Part shown: positions 17,694 to 26,234 of the stretch, piece after piece
Layout of the letters: each line of letters begins with the position of its first letter
Numbering within the stretch: the stretch's first letter is position 1
Assembly (NCBI RefSeq): GCF_002741035.1
Contig: NZ_CP016808.1
Span: forward strand, 3,038,001-3,102,000
Direction: 5' to 3'
Source: Paenibacillus sp. BIHB 4019
GTDB taxonomy: Bacteria > Bacillota > Bacilli > Paenibacillales > Paenibacillaceae
Length of the DNA stretch: 64,000 nucleotides
Program-made: the position numbers and the translations under genes
The notes under the pieces: generated by a model
What the model saw: only the letters and a program-made list of their open reading frames with translations
Told to the model about the DNA's origin: nothing
Databases searched by the model: none

Positions 17694-19439
17694 ATGAAAA
17701 TCAGACATCCGTTTTTTTATCGCACGCTCCGCTTTAAGCTTTTGTTCGGCTTCCTGCTGCTTGTCATTCCGATTGTATCCTTCATGATCTACAACAATCT
17801 GTATGCGATTAATGTCGTACGGAATCAGGTCGCCCAGTCCAATAAAAATCTGATCAGCCTCTATATGGGTCAAATTGACCGCAACTTGGAGGATGTGGAG
17901 AAATATTTGTTTAATATAGCGGCGATGGAGACGGGCCTGCTCGTACTGGAGCAGCCGCGCGAGCAAAATCCCGACAGCTATACGTTCGAGAAAATCCAGC
18001 TCAGCAACCAAATGAGAAAGGAACTGCCCAATTATAAGTCGATGGACATCTTTTTCATTTACTCGCCGGTGAACGATGATATGATGAGCGTGTTCAGCAT
18101 AGTCCCGGATTATGCTACCCGAGCCGCGATGGAGCAGGACATTTTAGATCATATCAAGCTTGCGAAGAAGCCGCTTGAGAAGGACTGGTTCGTCCAGCAT
18201 ATGGCTGACGGTGATTATTTAGCCTATGTCATTCAATACGGCGACATTTATATAGGCGCGATGGGCAATGTCGATCAGTTGATGGTACCGCTGCATTTAA
18301 TTGATTTGGGTGAAAATGGCCGGGCCTTTCTGACGGATGACCGTATGAAGCCCATTATCGATACGCCGCTGGATGGCGGCATTTCGATTGAACCAAGCGG
18401 CAGCGGGAATGAAGGCTACCAGCTTACGGGAAGCGATGACCAATTTATCGCAGTCGGCGAGCGCTCCTCGCGAGGCCGCTTCGGGCTTGTCGCCCTTATT
18501 CCCGACAGCGTTGTGCTGCAGAAGCTTCCCTTTCTGCGCAGCATCGTCTCGCTCATCTCCTTTGGAGCGCTGATCATTTTGCCGATTATTTTGCTGCTGC
18601 TGCGCAAGCTGGTGCTTGTTCCAGTCAATCGCATTATTATGGCGATGCGCCGCATCGAGGATGGCAATCTCGATGTGCGGATTACGAAACCGTCCTCCAC
18701 GTTCGAATTTGAGGTGATGAACGAATCGTTCAACCGCATGATTACGCAAATTCAGGAGCTCAAGGTCAATGTGCTGGAGGAGCAGCTGAATAACAAAAAA
18801 GCACAGCTTAAGCATTTGCAGCTGCAAATCAATCCCCATTTTTTTCTTAACTCGCTTAACATTGTTTATAATTTGGCCCAGGTGAAGGATTTTCATCTTA
18901 TTCAGGAAATGACGCATTGCCTGGTCCAATATTTCCGGTTTATGTTCCGCAGCAATCTGTCGTTCGTGTCTCTGTCTGATGAGCTTGCCCATACGATGAA
19001 TTATTTACGCATTCAGGAAATGCGCTTTCCGGGCGATTTGACCTTCGCTTTCCATACAGATGACAGTCTTGGCAGGGTGCCTATCCCGCCGCTAGTCATT
19101 CAATCGTTTGTGGAAAATACAATTAAGCATGCGGTAAATACGGATACGCAGGTTCACATTGCCGTTACTGCCAAAGCGCACAATGAAGATACGCTTTATG
19201 TCCGCATCGAGGACACGGGGGAAGGCTTCCCGCCGCAGGTGCTGGCACTTCTCCAGCGAGATATGGAGCTGAGCAATGAAGAAGGCGATCATATCGGCAT
19301 TCAAAATGTGAAGCAGCGGCTCGGGCTGCTGTATCAAGACGCAGCACGCATGGCGCTTAGCGGCAGCTCTGGTCAAGGGGCGGTCGTAGAGCTGTGGCTG
19401 CCGATGCAACCAGAAGAGACAGGGGGACGACGAGGATGA
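17694..19439 (+). CDS. YesM-family sensor histidine kinase
   Basis: 581 residues. Two membrane segments (about 18-38 and 283-305) bracket an extracytoplasmic sensor region of about 240 residues; a HAMP domain follows. The Pfam His_kinase motif INPHFFLNSLNIVYNLAQ places the phospho-accepting His near 382, and the ATPase domain has VENTIKHAVN (N box) and EDTGEGFP (G1 box). YesM kinases usually sense carbohydrates or cell-wall signals and control adjacent transporters. Its stop overlaps the start of the response-regulator gene. Confidence 0.9.
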   Translation: MKIRHPFFYRTLRFKLLFGFLLLVIPIVSFMIYNNLYAINVVRNQVAQSNKNLISLYMGQIDRNLEDVEKYLFNIAAMETGLLVLEQPREQNPDSYTFEKIQLSNQMRKELPNYKSMDIFFIYSPVNDDMMSVFSIVPDYATRAAMEQDILDHIKLAKKPLEKDWFVQHMADGDYLAYVIQYGDIYIGAMGNVDQLMVPLHLIDLGENGRAFLTDDRMKPIIDTPLDGGISIEPSGSGNEGYQLTGSDDQFIAVGERSSRGRFGLVALIPDSVVLQKLPFLRSIVSLISFGALIILPIILLLLRKLVLVPVNRIIMAMRRIEDGNLDVRITKPSSTFEFEVMNESFNRMITQIQELKVNVLEEQLNNKKAQLKHLQLQINPHFFLNSLNIVYNLAQVKDFHLIQEMTHCLVQYFRFMFRSNLSFVSLSDELAHTMNYLRIQEMRFPGDLTFAFHTDDSLGRVPIPPLVIQSFVENTIKHAVNTDTQVHIAVTAKAHNEDTLYVRIEDTGEGFPPQVLALLQRDMELSNEEGDHIGIQNVKQRLGLLYQDAARMALSGSSGQGAVVELWLPMQPEETGGRRG

Positions 19440-21064
19440 GACAGCTGTTAATAGTCGATGATGAGCGGCATGCGGTACGGGGCATTAAGGCAGGCGTCGA
19501 ATGGGAGGAGCTTGGCATATCGGTCGTGCATGAAGCTTACAATATCCGAACGGCTAAGGAAATTATGAGCGACAGCAAAATCGATGTGCTTATTTGCGAT
19601 ATTGAAATGCCGCAGGGCAACGGCTTCGAGCTGCTCGATTGGGTGAAAATCCATTACCCGCAGACGGAGGCGATGTTTCTTACTTGCCATGCGGATTTCT
19701 CCTATGCGCAAAAAGCGATTCAGCTAGGCAGCTGCGATTATATGCTCAAGCCCGTCCGTTACCCCGAGCTGGCCAGCACGGTCAAGCGCGCGCTGGACAA
19801 GCTGGCGAAAGCCGATCATGATCGCGAGAAGCTGCAATTCGCAGACATGTACGAGCATTATTACCGGCTGTGGGAATCGTACCAGCCGATGTTTATGGAG
19901 CGCTTCTGGCAGGATCTGCTTAGCCGCTCGATTCCTTCGACGAAGGATGGAATTCGCGAGGCGCTGGCGAAGCATAACATTGCTTATGAGGAACTGCCGC
20001 TCTATAAGCCGGTGCTCATTAGCGTTCAGCGCTGGCATAAGGAGCTGACGCTGCGCGAGGAGAAGATTATGGAATATGCGCTGCGCAATTCATTTGAGGA
20101 AATGATACTCGCGAAATCCGGGCTGGGACGAATTATTCAGGTGCGCAGCGGGGCACTGCTCGCGCTGCTGCCTATTCGCCAGGAGGGGGAAGGCGAGCAG
20201 CTGCATGAGCAGATCGATTCCTATATCGAGGCGTGCAACCGTTATTTTTTCTGCGACTTATGCTGCTATATGGGAAGCTCAGTACCTGTAGAGGAAATAT
20301 GCGAGATGTACGAGCAGCTCGTTGAGATGGAGTCGCGCAATGTAACGCGCACGAACGAAAGGCTTAGTCCCGTCAATTGCGGCATCAGCACGGATGTTGC
20401 CCCGCTTCCTGTGATGAGCGGCTGGGCGGAAATGCTCAAGCTCGGCTGCGGGAAGGAAATGCTGGAGGAAATCGCTCAATACTTGGATGGCGTGAAACAG
20501 TCGGGGCAGGCGGATGCCAAGTGGCTGCGCAGCTTTTATGAGGATTTTCTGCAAATGGTGCATCAGGTGCTGCATGCGAAGGGACTGCGGGCGCATCAGG
20601 TATTTTCCGCAATGGTATTGATGAAGCGGGTAGATGCCGTAACCCGGTCTATTACTGACTTGTCGGAGTGGGTAGCTGTGCTCATTCATGAGGTCAGCGG
20701 CAATCTGAATAGCGTAGATGAGACGCAGACCGTCGTCGACAAGGCCAAGCATTACATCGCCAAGCATATGAGCGACGATTTATCGCGTGAGGATATTGCC
20801 AGCCATGTATGCCTGCATCCGGATTATTTGGCCCGCCTGTTCAAGAAGGACACAGGGCTGACAATTTCCGAATATTTGCTGCAGGAGCGGGTAGCGCTCG
20901 CGAAGCAAATGCTGGCGAAGACGGAGCTGGCGATTACAAGCATTGCCTATGAGCTGGGCTACGGCAACTATTCGCATTTTTCGAAAATGTTCAAAAAAGC
21001 GACTTCGGTCGGGCCGCAGGAATATCGCAAGCTCCAGCAAAGTGGGCAGGCAAAGGGAAGCTGA
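19436..21064 (+). CDS. YesN-family response regulator (receiver plus AraC DNA-binding domain)
   Basis: I start at ATG 19436, which overlaps the kinase stop in an ATGA junction. The 542-residue product has a receiver domain with the phospho-acceptor Asp near 55 (VLICDIEMPQGNGFELL) and Lys in LKPVRYPEL near 106, a long middle region, and a C-terminal AraC domain with two helix-turn-helix motifs (EDIASHVCLHPDYLARLFKK, then TSIAYELGYGNYSHFSKMFK). It should act with the upstream kinase. The likeliest target class is a sugar transporter; the nearest is the operon at 26235, beyond the peptide island. Confidence 0.9.
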   Translation: MRQLLIVDDERHAVRGIKAGVEWEELGISVVHEAYNIRTAKEIMSDSKIDVLICDIEMPQGNGFELLDWVKIHYPQTEAMFLTCHADFSYAQKAIQLGSCDYMLKPVRYPELASTVKRALDKLAKADHDREKLQFADMYEHYYRLWESYQPMFMERFWQDLLSRSIPSTKDGIREALAKHNIAYEELPLYKPVLISVQRWHKELTLREEKIMEYALRNSFEEMILAKSGLGRIIQVRSGALLALLPIRQEGEGEQLHEQIDSYIEACNRYFFCDLCCYMGSSVPVEEICEMYEQLVEMESRNVTRTNERLSPVNCGISTDVAPLPVMSGWAEMLKLGCGKEMLEEIAQYLDGVKQSGQADAKWLRSFYEDFLQMVHQVLHAKGLRAHQVFSAMVLMKRVDAVTRSITDLSEWVAVLIHEVSGNLNSVDETQTVVDKAKHYIAKHMSDDLSREDIASHVCLHPDYLARLFKKDTGLTISEYLLQERVALAKQMLAKTELAITSIAYELGYGNYSHFSKMFKKATSVGPQEYRKLQQSGQAKGS

Positions 21065-21097
21065 TTTGCCCCCTTTCCTCTTACGAATCTAAAATAG

Positions 21098-21175
21098 CCC
21101 TTCAGTTCCACGGGTAGCGAGGCGTATGGCAAGCTAGTAAGCCATCTCCCATCCGCTGTGGAATGGAGGGTTTTG
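21098..21175 (+). terminator. structured hairpin with T-tract, terminator or RNA leader
   Basis: An imperfect outer stem (around 21098-21111 with 21158-21170, core TTCCAC/GTGGAA), a middle stem AGCG/CGCT and an inner stem ATGGC/GCCAT stack into one element of about 73 bases followed by TTTTG. It could simply end the two-component operon, but its length and internal loops are more elaborate than the other terminators in this window, and it precedes the exporter gene. Confidence 0.45.
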
Positions 21176-21277
21176 TGCGTTTACCAAAAAGCATCCGGGC
21201 GGCTGCGAATTAGTATTGCTTTTTTTCCAGTATTCAACTATAAATAGATCAGACTTAGGGCGGAGGTGCTGGCGGAT

Positions 21278-23422
21278 TTGCAAGCAATGATCAAAATAAT
21301 GCGCCGATTTGCCGAATACAAGCTGCTGAGCAGCGTATTCTTATTCACACTATTAATAGAAGTAGCCTATACAGTGGCTTCGCCGCTTAGCTTGAAATAT
21401 TTGGTGGATGAAGCTTTTACACCGCGAGACTTTCAGGCGTTTATTATCATTATGCTTATTTTGCTAGGCGGGGGCATCTTGAATGTCATTGCCGGTGCAG
21501 TGTCGGACTATTCATTAGGCAAGCTGGCTGGAGAGGTCGTTCGCAAGCTGCGAACGGAGCTGTTTGCTCATATCCAGCTCCAGTCCTTGCCTTTCTACGA
21601 GCGTTATCGGGTTGGTGATTTAGTGACCCGCTTCTCGGCTGATATGGGCTCCATTGAACGGGTGATTCGCGGCTCCAGCCCGATGCTGCTCAAAGAATTG
21701 CTTGCTGTAGCGCTTGGGCTTATTATGCTGTTTACACTGGAATGGAAGCTGACGCTTGCCATGCTCGGGGGCTCGGTTCTCATGTTTGTGCTGCCGCAGC
21801 TTGTGCAGAAGCGCTCGGAGCGGGCGAATCGGGAGTACAAGGAGGCGCAGGAGCGCTTCTCCAATATGATCGATGAGATGGCCAAGGGGCACAAAACGAT
21901 TCGGGGCCTGCATCAGCAAAGCCGGTTTCGCATAAGGGGCGACAACAAAATTACGGCTTTGTTTAAGACAGGCATGAATCTTCATATTAGTAACTCTTTA
22001 ATGGAACGGCTGCCTTTAACGGCTTTGCTGCTACTCAATGGAATTATGATGGGCTTCGGCGGTTATTTAATTTTTCATGATGCGATGACTGTTGGCGGCT
22101 TTATCGCCTTCTTCACCTTGTTTATGAGCGTGGGGCAGTCGGGCTCGAATCTGGCCTTTCTCGTTCCCCAATTAATCGAATCAAACATCAGCTTCCAGCG
22201 TATCGATGAAATGATGGCCTGCAAGCCAGATTTGCCAGCAGCCGGGCACCCTGCATTACTGCCGGACACGAGCTTATCCCTGCGCATGGAACAGGTCACC
22301 TTTGGCTACAACGCGGGCATTCCGCAGCTGAAAGATGTCAGCCTCCAGATCGAAGCTGGCAGCTATGTTGCTTTCGTTGGCCCAAGCGGATCGGGCAAAA
22401 GCACAGCGCTCCAGCTGTTATCCCGCTTTTATGATCCCCAGCAGGGAAAAATATTTATCCAAGATGTCCCCCTTCAGGACATTAGCGAAGCCTCGCTTAG
22501 ACAGCACGCTGCGCTTGTTTCGCAGGACACATTTTTGTTCCATATGACGGTGAGGGAAAACCTGCTGCTTGGCGACGATATCGCGGAAGCGGACATGATT
22601 GCAGCTGCGAAGCAGGCGGGCATCCACGACACCATAGCAGGCTGGCCGGATGGCTACGACACCTGGATTCGCCATGAAGGCGGCTCCTTATCAGGCGGGG
22701 AGCGGCAGCGTATTGCCATTGCACGCGCTCTGCTTCGCAGGCCGCAGCTGCTGCTGCTTGATGAAGTAACATCGGCGCTGGACCCGGCAGCTGAGGCGGA
22801 TATTAACCACCTTATTGAACAATTAAAGGGTACTCAGACAATCGTAGCAGTCACCCACCGTCTCTCTTCTGTCGTAAATGCGGATCGAATTTTTGTATTT
22901 CAGGGCGGTCAAGTGGCAGAGAGCGGTTCCCATCAGCAGCTGATTAGGGAGCAAGGGCTTTACAGCAGCCTATGGGAGAAGCAGCATGGCTTCCATGTAT
23001 CGGGAGATGGACGTTATGCGTCGGTGAGAGGAGAGCGGCTTGCGAAGCTGCCGTTTTTTGCCGGAATGGGTCCCGAGCTGCTGGAAGGCGCAGCTGAATT
23101 ATTCACCTCCGAAACGTGCAGGGAAGGCGAAGCGGTTGTACGGGAAGGCGAGGAGGGCGATAAGTTTTATATTATCGTTCGCGGCATTTTTGAAATATGG
23201 AAGATGTTTGAGGGTCAAGAGGATAAGAAGGTAGCGGTATTGCAGGACGGCGACCATTTCGGAGAAATTGCCCTGCTGCGGAACATTCCGCGCACTGCCA
23301 CGGTAAAGGCAGCCGGTTCCGGCGTCCTGCTGTCGATGCGGCGCGAAGCGTTCCATCGGCTGACGAAGGAGCATCCGCAGCTGCTGCATATGCTGGAGCA
23401 AACGCTTCAGCAAAGAATATAG
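21278..23422 (+). CDS. ABC exporter (membrane plus ATPase domains) with C-terminal cyclic-nucleotide-binding domain
   Basis: I favour TTG 21278, eleven bases after GGAGG; GTG 21266 overlaps that site and ATG 21287 is farther away. The product (about 714 residues) has an exporter-type membrane domain (about 15-310), then an ATPase domain with Walker A GPSGSGKST, signature LSGGERQRIAIARAL, Walker B LLLLDEVTSALD and the switch His in VTHR. From about 590 it continues into a cNMP-binding fold (FGEIALLRNIPRTATV phosphate-binding cassette). It has no N-terminal C39 peptidase, so it would not itself cleave a leader. It heads the GNAT/peptide genes, separated from the next by 55 bases, and is the likely exporter for their product. 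Confidence 0.88.
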   Translation: MQAMIKIMRRFAEYKLLSSVFLFTLLIEVAYTVASPLSLKYLVDEAFTPRDFQAFIIIMLILLGGGILNVIAGAVSDYSLGKLAGEVVRKLRTELFAHIQLQSLPFYERYRVGDLVTRFSADMGSIERVIRGSSPMLLKELLAVALGLIMLFTLEWKLTLAMLGGSVLMFVLPQLVQKRSERANREYKEAQERFSNMIDEMAKGHKTIRGLHQQSRFRIRGDNKITALFKTGMNLHISNSLMERLPLTALLLLNGIMMGFGGYLIFHDAMTVGGFIAFFTLFMSVGQSGSNLAFLVPQLIESNISFQRIDEMMACKPDLPAAGHPALLPDTSLSLRMEQVTFGYNAGIPQLKDVSLQIEAGSYVAFVGPSGSGKSTALQLLSRFYDPQQGKIFIQDVPLQDISEASLRQHAALVSQDTFLFHMTVRENLLLGDDIAEADMIAAAKQAGIHDTIAGWPDGYDTWIRHEGGSLSGGERQRIAIARALLRRPQLLLLDEVTSALDPAAEADINHLIEQLKGTQTIVAVTHRLSSVVNADRIFVFQGGQVAESGSHQQLIREQGLYSSLWEKQHGFHVSGDGRYASVRGERLAKLPFFAGMGPELLEGAAELFTSETCREGEAVVREGEEGDKFYIIVRGIFEIWKMFEGQEDKKVAVLQDGDHFGEIALLRNIPRTATVKAAGSGVLLSMRREAFHRLTKEHPQLLHMLEQTLQQRI

Positions 23423-23477
23423 CGCAGCGGCAGAGCAGAGCGGGAACATTTTCAGGTGCAGAGAGGGGGGATTTAAG

Positions 23478-23996
23478 GTGGCAATGGCGTATTTTAAACG
23501 GTGTGAAAATGATGAGGATTATGCAAAGGCCAGCTTGTTTCTATTGAAGCACAGGCGGGATTTGCATCCCGCTTATACGACAATGGACACGTTGTCGCTG
23601 CTGTACGCTTATTTGACAGAGGGACAGATCATTGTAGGATTGGATGAGCTGCACCAGATAAATAGCATTTCCGGTTTTTATTATGGGACGCCGGAGCAGG
23701 ATTTTCAGAATAAAGCAGTAGTTTTTGTGGATATGGTCATTGTTGAGCAAAAGCATCGGGGAACGCGCTTGTTTGCAGAAGGGCTGAATTTTCTAGTCCA
23801 TCATGTGTTGGAGAGTCGACCGGAGGTACAGGAGCTGAGCCTCGCAGCCTTGTCGGAAAATAAGCGGCTTTGCCGGATGTATGCCAAGTTTGTACAAGAA
23901 AAGTACAAGCGCGAGGGTGCGCTTGGAGAAGAAACGGTTTTTAGCGGTGAAATTAGAAAAATTGGTACTATGCTAAGAAAAACCAATCCAGTATAA
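23478..23996 (+). CDS. GNAT-fold acyltransferase-like protein 1
   Basis: 172 residues. The central segment (VVFVDMVIVEQKHRGTRLFA) has the beta-strand followed by a degenerate acetyl-CoA-binding motif A (KHRGTRLFAEGLN), and the C-terminal half ends in a GNAT-like helix/strand pattern. The block RGTRLFAxGLN is shared with the product of 24140-24667, so the two are paralogues. The start may be GTG 23478 or ATG 23484; a G-rich ribosome site precedes both. It lies between the exporter and the first small peptide gene, which suggests it modifies or otherwise serves the peptide. The acyl donor and the target are unknown. Confidence 0.68.
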   Translation: MAMAYFKRCENDEDYAKASLFLLKHRRDLHPAYTTMDTLSLLYAYLTEGQIIVGLDELHQINSISGFYYGTPEQDFQNKAVVFVDMVIVEQKHRGTRLFAEGLNFLVHHVLESRPEVQELSLAALSENKRLCRMYAKFVQEKYKREGALGEETVFSGEIRKIGTMLRKTNPV

Positions 23997-24038
23997 TCGT
24001 TTTTGTAGGAAAAATTATCTAGGAATGGAGGCGGACAA

Positions 24039-24140
24039 ATGATTCCACCAATCGGATTTGGCAACAAAGACACCAAAAAAGGCAGCGGTTTCGGCAAGAT
24101 TGTTAAGGTTAATGAAGCATTGAGAGCCCAAGCGAACTAA
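24039..24140 (+). CDS. small peptide 1 (33 residues), candidate modified and exported product
   Basis: ATG 24039 follows a GGAGG ribosome site by seven bases. The peptide begins MIPPIGFG, contains KKGSGFGKIV and NEALR, and carries five lysines. Its stop TAA shares a base with the ATG of the next GNAT gene, so the two are translationally coupled. A second peptide at 24808-24906 matches it at 26 of 32 residues, with nine synonymous codon changes, which argues for selection on the protein. It has no signal peptide and no double-glycine leader. I know no characterised family that matches. Confidence 0.75.
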   Translation: MIPPIGFGNKDTKKGSGFGKIVKVNEALRAQAN

Positions 24141-24667
24141 TGTCGTTTATATTTCGTCCCTGTGCGCTTGAAATGGATGAAGAGGCGTACGCTGCGTTTC
24201 TGATTCAGCATCATGCTGAACTGAATCTGCCTTATTCCTTCCCGATGAAGCTAAGCTTTATGGGAGGGCCGCTCATTTTGGGAAAAGGCCTGCTGCTTTT
24301 TAGTGAGGAGCCTTATGAGATTGCAGGCGCTGCGGGCTTCGTCTGCGGGACGGGCGAGCATGATTATGAGGATCAGCATATTTGCCAGATCGAGATTGCT
24401 TTTATCCGCAAGGAATATCGTGGCACCAGGCTGTTTGCTCACGGCTTGAATGCGCTCATTGAATTAATGAAGAAATCAAGCCCTGACGTCCAACAGGTAC
24501 AGTTTTGGGTGAGGGCGGATGATCGCCAGCTTGACAAGCTGCTGTCCAAATTTACAGCGCTGCGAGACGCATCGAAGTCACCCGTAATTCATCTTATGCT
24601 TTACAAAATCCCCTTTAGCGAGCTCGAAGGCTACGTTCAGAAACGAACTGCTAGGACTCGCCCCTAA
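24140..24667 (+). CDS. GNAT-fold acyltransferase-like protein 2
   Basis: 175 residues. The core CQIEIAFIRKEYRGTRLFAHGLNALIEL is the counterpart of the motif A region in the product of 23478-23996, here split by no gaps over the RGTRLFAxGLN block. The first 60 residues differ more, which may reflect peptide specificity. The start codon overlaps the stop of peptide 1, so peptide and enzyme are made together. A frame-shifted relic of a third copy lies behind peptide 2. The enzyme reaction is inferred from fold only. Confidence 0.68.
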   Translation: MSFIFRPCALEMDEEAYAAFLIQHHAELNLPYSFPMKLSFMGGPLILGKGLLLFSEEPYEIAGAAGFVCGTGEHDYEDQHICQIEIAFIRKEYRGTRLFAHGLNALIELMKKSSPDVQQVQFWVRADDRQLDKLLSKFTALRDASKSPVIHLMLYKIPFSELEGYVQKRTARTRP

Positions 24668-24807
24668 CCTTTGATAATGAAGGTTATCCGTATGTATTAC
24701 TTTCCCAAACAGCTAATCTATTATGAAGCAAGCTTTTGATTGTTTAGCGCTCTCAGAGGCGCTTCCTAAAAGCGATAGTGAAATGAAGCACGAACGGAGG
24801 CGAGCAC

Positions 24808-24906
24808 ATGATCCCGCCAATCGGTCTTGGCAAGAAAGATATCAAAAAAGGCAGCGGTTTTGGCAAAATCGTTCAGGCAAATGAAGCCTTGCGAGTACAA
24901 GCGTAG
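24808..24906 (+). CDS. small peptide 2 (32 residues), paralogue of peptide 1
   Basis: ATG 24808 lies seven bases after CGGAGG. The peptide begins MIPPIGLG, keeps KKGSGFGKIV and NEALR, and differs from peptide 1 at six positions, mostly conservative. Unlike peptide 1 it is followed by a broken GNAT-like sequence rather than an intact gene. A weak promoter-like pair (TTGATA at 24671, TATTAC at 24695, 18-base gap) lies upstream, so it may be transcribed separately or by read-through. Confidence 0.72.
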   Translation: MIPPIGLGKKDIKKGSGFGKIVQANEALRVQA

Positions 24907-25036
24907 AGGCTGCACATCCTCTTAGGCTAAAGAAGCTTGCGATGGCTAAAAATTGAATTTTGCGTTTCATATCCGGCTTCATGATGAACTGAATTCGCCA
25001 AATATTCCCTATGGAGCTGAGCTTCATGGGGAATAT
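24907..25036 (+). pseudogene. decayed third GNAT gene behind peptide 2
   Basis: Bases 24936-25036 align with codons 10-43 of the intact GNAT gene at 24140. Shared runs include CTTG..ATGG near 24936, GCGTTT at 24962, TGAACTGAAT at 24984, and AGCTT.ATGGG near 25017. The distance from the peptide stop to the GCGTTT landmark is 56 bases here and 54 in the intact copy, so the layout is the same. A two-base deletion near 25005 breaks the frame, stop codons precede it, and homology fades after 25036. Confidence 0.65.
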
Positions 25037-25169
25037 TTATTTTCTTTCCCAAATAACCGATATCCTTCAAGTGGTAAGCTTATTATAGATTGTGTCATAT
25101 AGTGGCCTGCCTGAAAGAAGCCTGTTCTGTTCAAGCTATTGTACGGGGGCCAGAAGAATATAAATGAAT

Positions 25170-25186
25170 CTCATTAGGCTAATGAG
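25170..25186. promoter_or_regulatory. palindrome just upstream of phosphotransferase ribosome site
   Basis: CTCATTAG and CTAATGAG form a perfect eight-base dyad with a one-base centre, ending two bases before GGAGGAGG. It could be an operator or a hairpin limiting translation. Confidence 0.35.
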
Positions 25187-25204
25187 CTGGAGGAGGTAGG
25201 CATA

Positions 25205-26011
25205 GTGACTGAGGAAGAAGTATTAAGAGGCGGGAATGTTAATCACATTATTCGAAAGGAAAATACTGTTCTCCGACCCACTGGTTATTGGAGTCATAGT
25301 GTTCATGAACTGCTCAAACATTTAGAGAAGCAAGGGTTTGAGGGAGCGCCAAGATTTCTCGGAATCGACGATTCTGATCGTGAAATATTAACATTCGTTC
25401 CAGGTGAATCTCCAGGTAACGATTACCCTGAACTTGAATCTTACATGTGGTCGGATGAAACGCTTGTGGGTCTAGCAAGTCTTTTACGGCGTTTCCATGA
25501 TGCGACTGTAGGATCTAATCTTATAACAAAGAGCAAATGGCAGCTTAGTTATATTGACGATCGTGAGCACGAAGTGATCTGTCATAATGACGCAGCGTTG
25601 TACAATGTGGTTTTTCAAGAGGGGATTCCTGTGTCGCTGATTGATTTTGACATGGCTGGCCCCGGTCCGCGCATGTGGGACATTGCGTATGCTCTTTACA
25701 CATCAGTTCCGCTTGCGAGCTTCGCACCAGACCATTCTTCGGGAACAACGGTAGAGTATCAATCGAATGTACACTCAGCTGAGCGCCGTCGGCGGATACA
25801 GTTGTTTTTTGATTCGTATGGAACTCCCGTCCCTAACGAGCTTTGTAAGTGGATTATTCAACGATTGACTACCATGTATGATACGTTGAGAAAGGGTGCT
25901 GCCGAAGGAAATCTTGCCTTTAAGAAAATGGTTGATGAGGGTCACTTGGCCCACTATGAGAGCGAGATTCAATTTGTAACCGATCATTTCAATGATTGGA
26001 TATTGAATTAA
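25205..26011 (+). CDS. aminoglycoside phosphotransferase (APH) fold protein
   Basis: 268 residues starting at GTG behind GGAGGAGG. The catalytic loop is HNDAALYNVVF (the HxDxxxxN pattern near 127) and the metal-binding Asp lies in LIDFDMAGPGPRMWDIAYAL near 145. The N-terminal ATP-binding lobe is short. Members phosphorylate small molecules such as aminoglycosides, choline or sugars; the substrate cannot be read from sequence. It is downstream of the peptide island and ends before a strong terminator, so it may be part of that island (self-protection is one option) or an independent gene. Confidence 0.78.
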   Translation: MTEEEVLRGGNVNHIIRKENTVLRPTGYWSHSVHELLKHLEKQGFEGAPRFLGIDDSDREILTFVPGESPGNDYPELESYMWSDETLVGLASLLRRFHDATVGSNLITKSKWQLSYIDDREHEVICHNDAALYNVVFQEGIPVSLIDFDMAGPGPRMWDIAYALYTSVPLASFAPDHSSGTTVEYQSNVHSAERRRRIQLFFDSYGTPVPNELCKWIIQRLTTMYDTLRKGAAEGNLAFKKMVDEGHLAHYESEIQFVTDHFNDWILN

Positions 26012-26038
26012 ATATTAAGCTAGCATTATTTCAAAAAG

Positions 26039-26092
26039 CCAGCGGTATGCTAGAACTTTATTTTCCAGTTCTAGCATACCGCTGGTTTTTTT
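26039..26092 (+). terminator. strong Rho-independent terminator
   Basis: A perfect 19-bp stem (26039-26057 with 26067-26085) around a nine-base loop is followed by seven T. It separates the peptide/phosphotransferase region from the sugar transporter operon. Confidence 0.92.
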
Positions 26093-26234
26093 GTGTTGGC
26101 GCCAGTCTCATACGTATTATTCGCCCCGTTCCTTCAAGATGTCGGAAGATGACAACGAAGAAGTCGGTTTAGTCGTAGTGTGCTTGCCCGCGAAAAACTA
26201 AGATAGAGGTAGAAGAAGTGAAGGGGGAACCGCG

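Noticed and set aside
24039..24140. double-glycine leader in peptide 1
   Set aside because: The GSGFG segment is not followed by a core region of normal length and lacks the usual hydrophobic leader positions; the exporter has no C39 peptidase.
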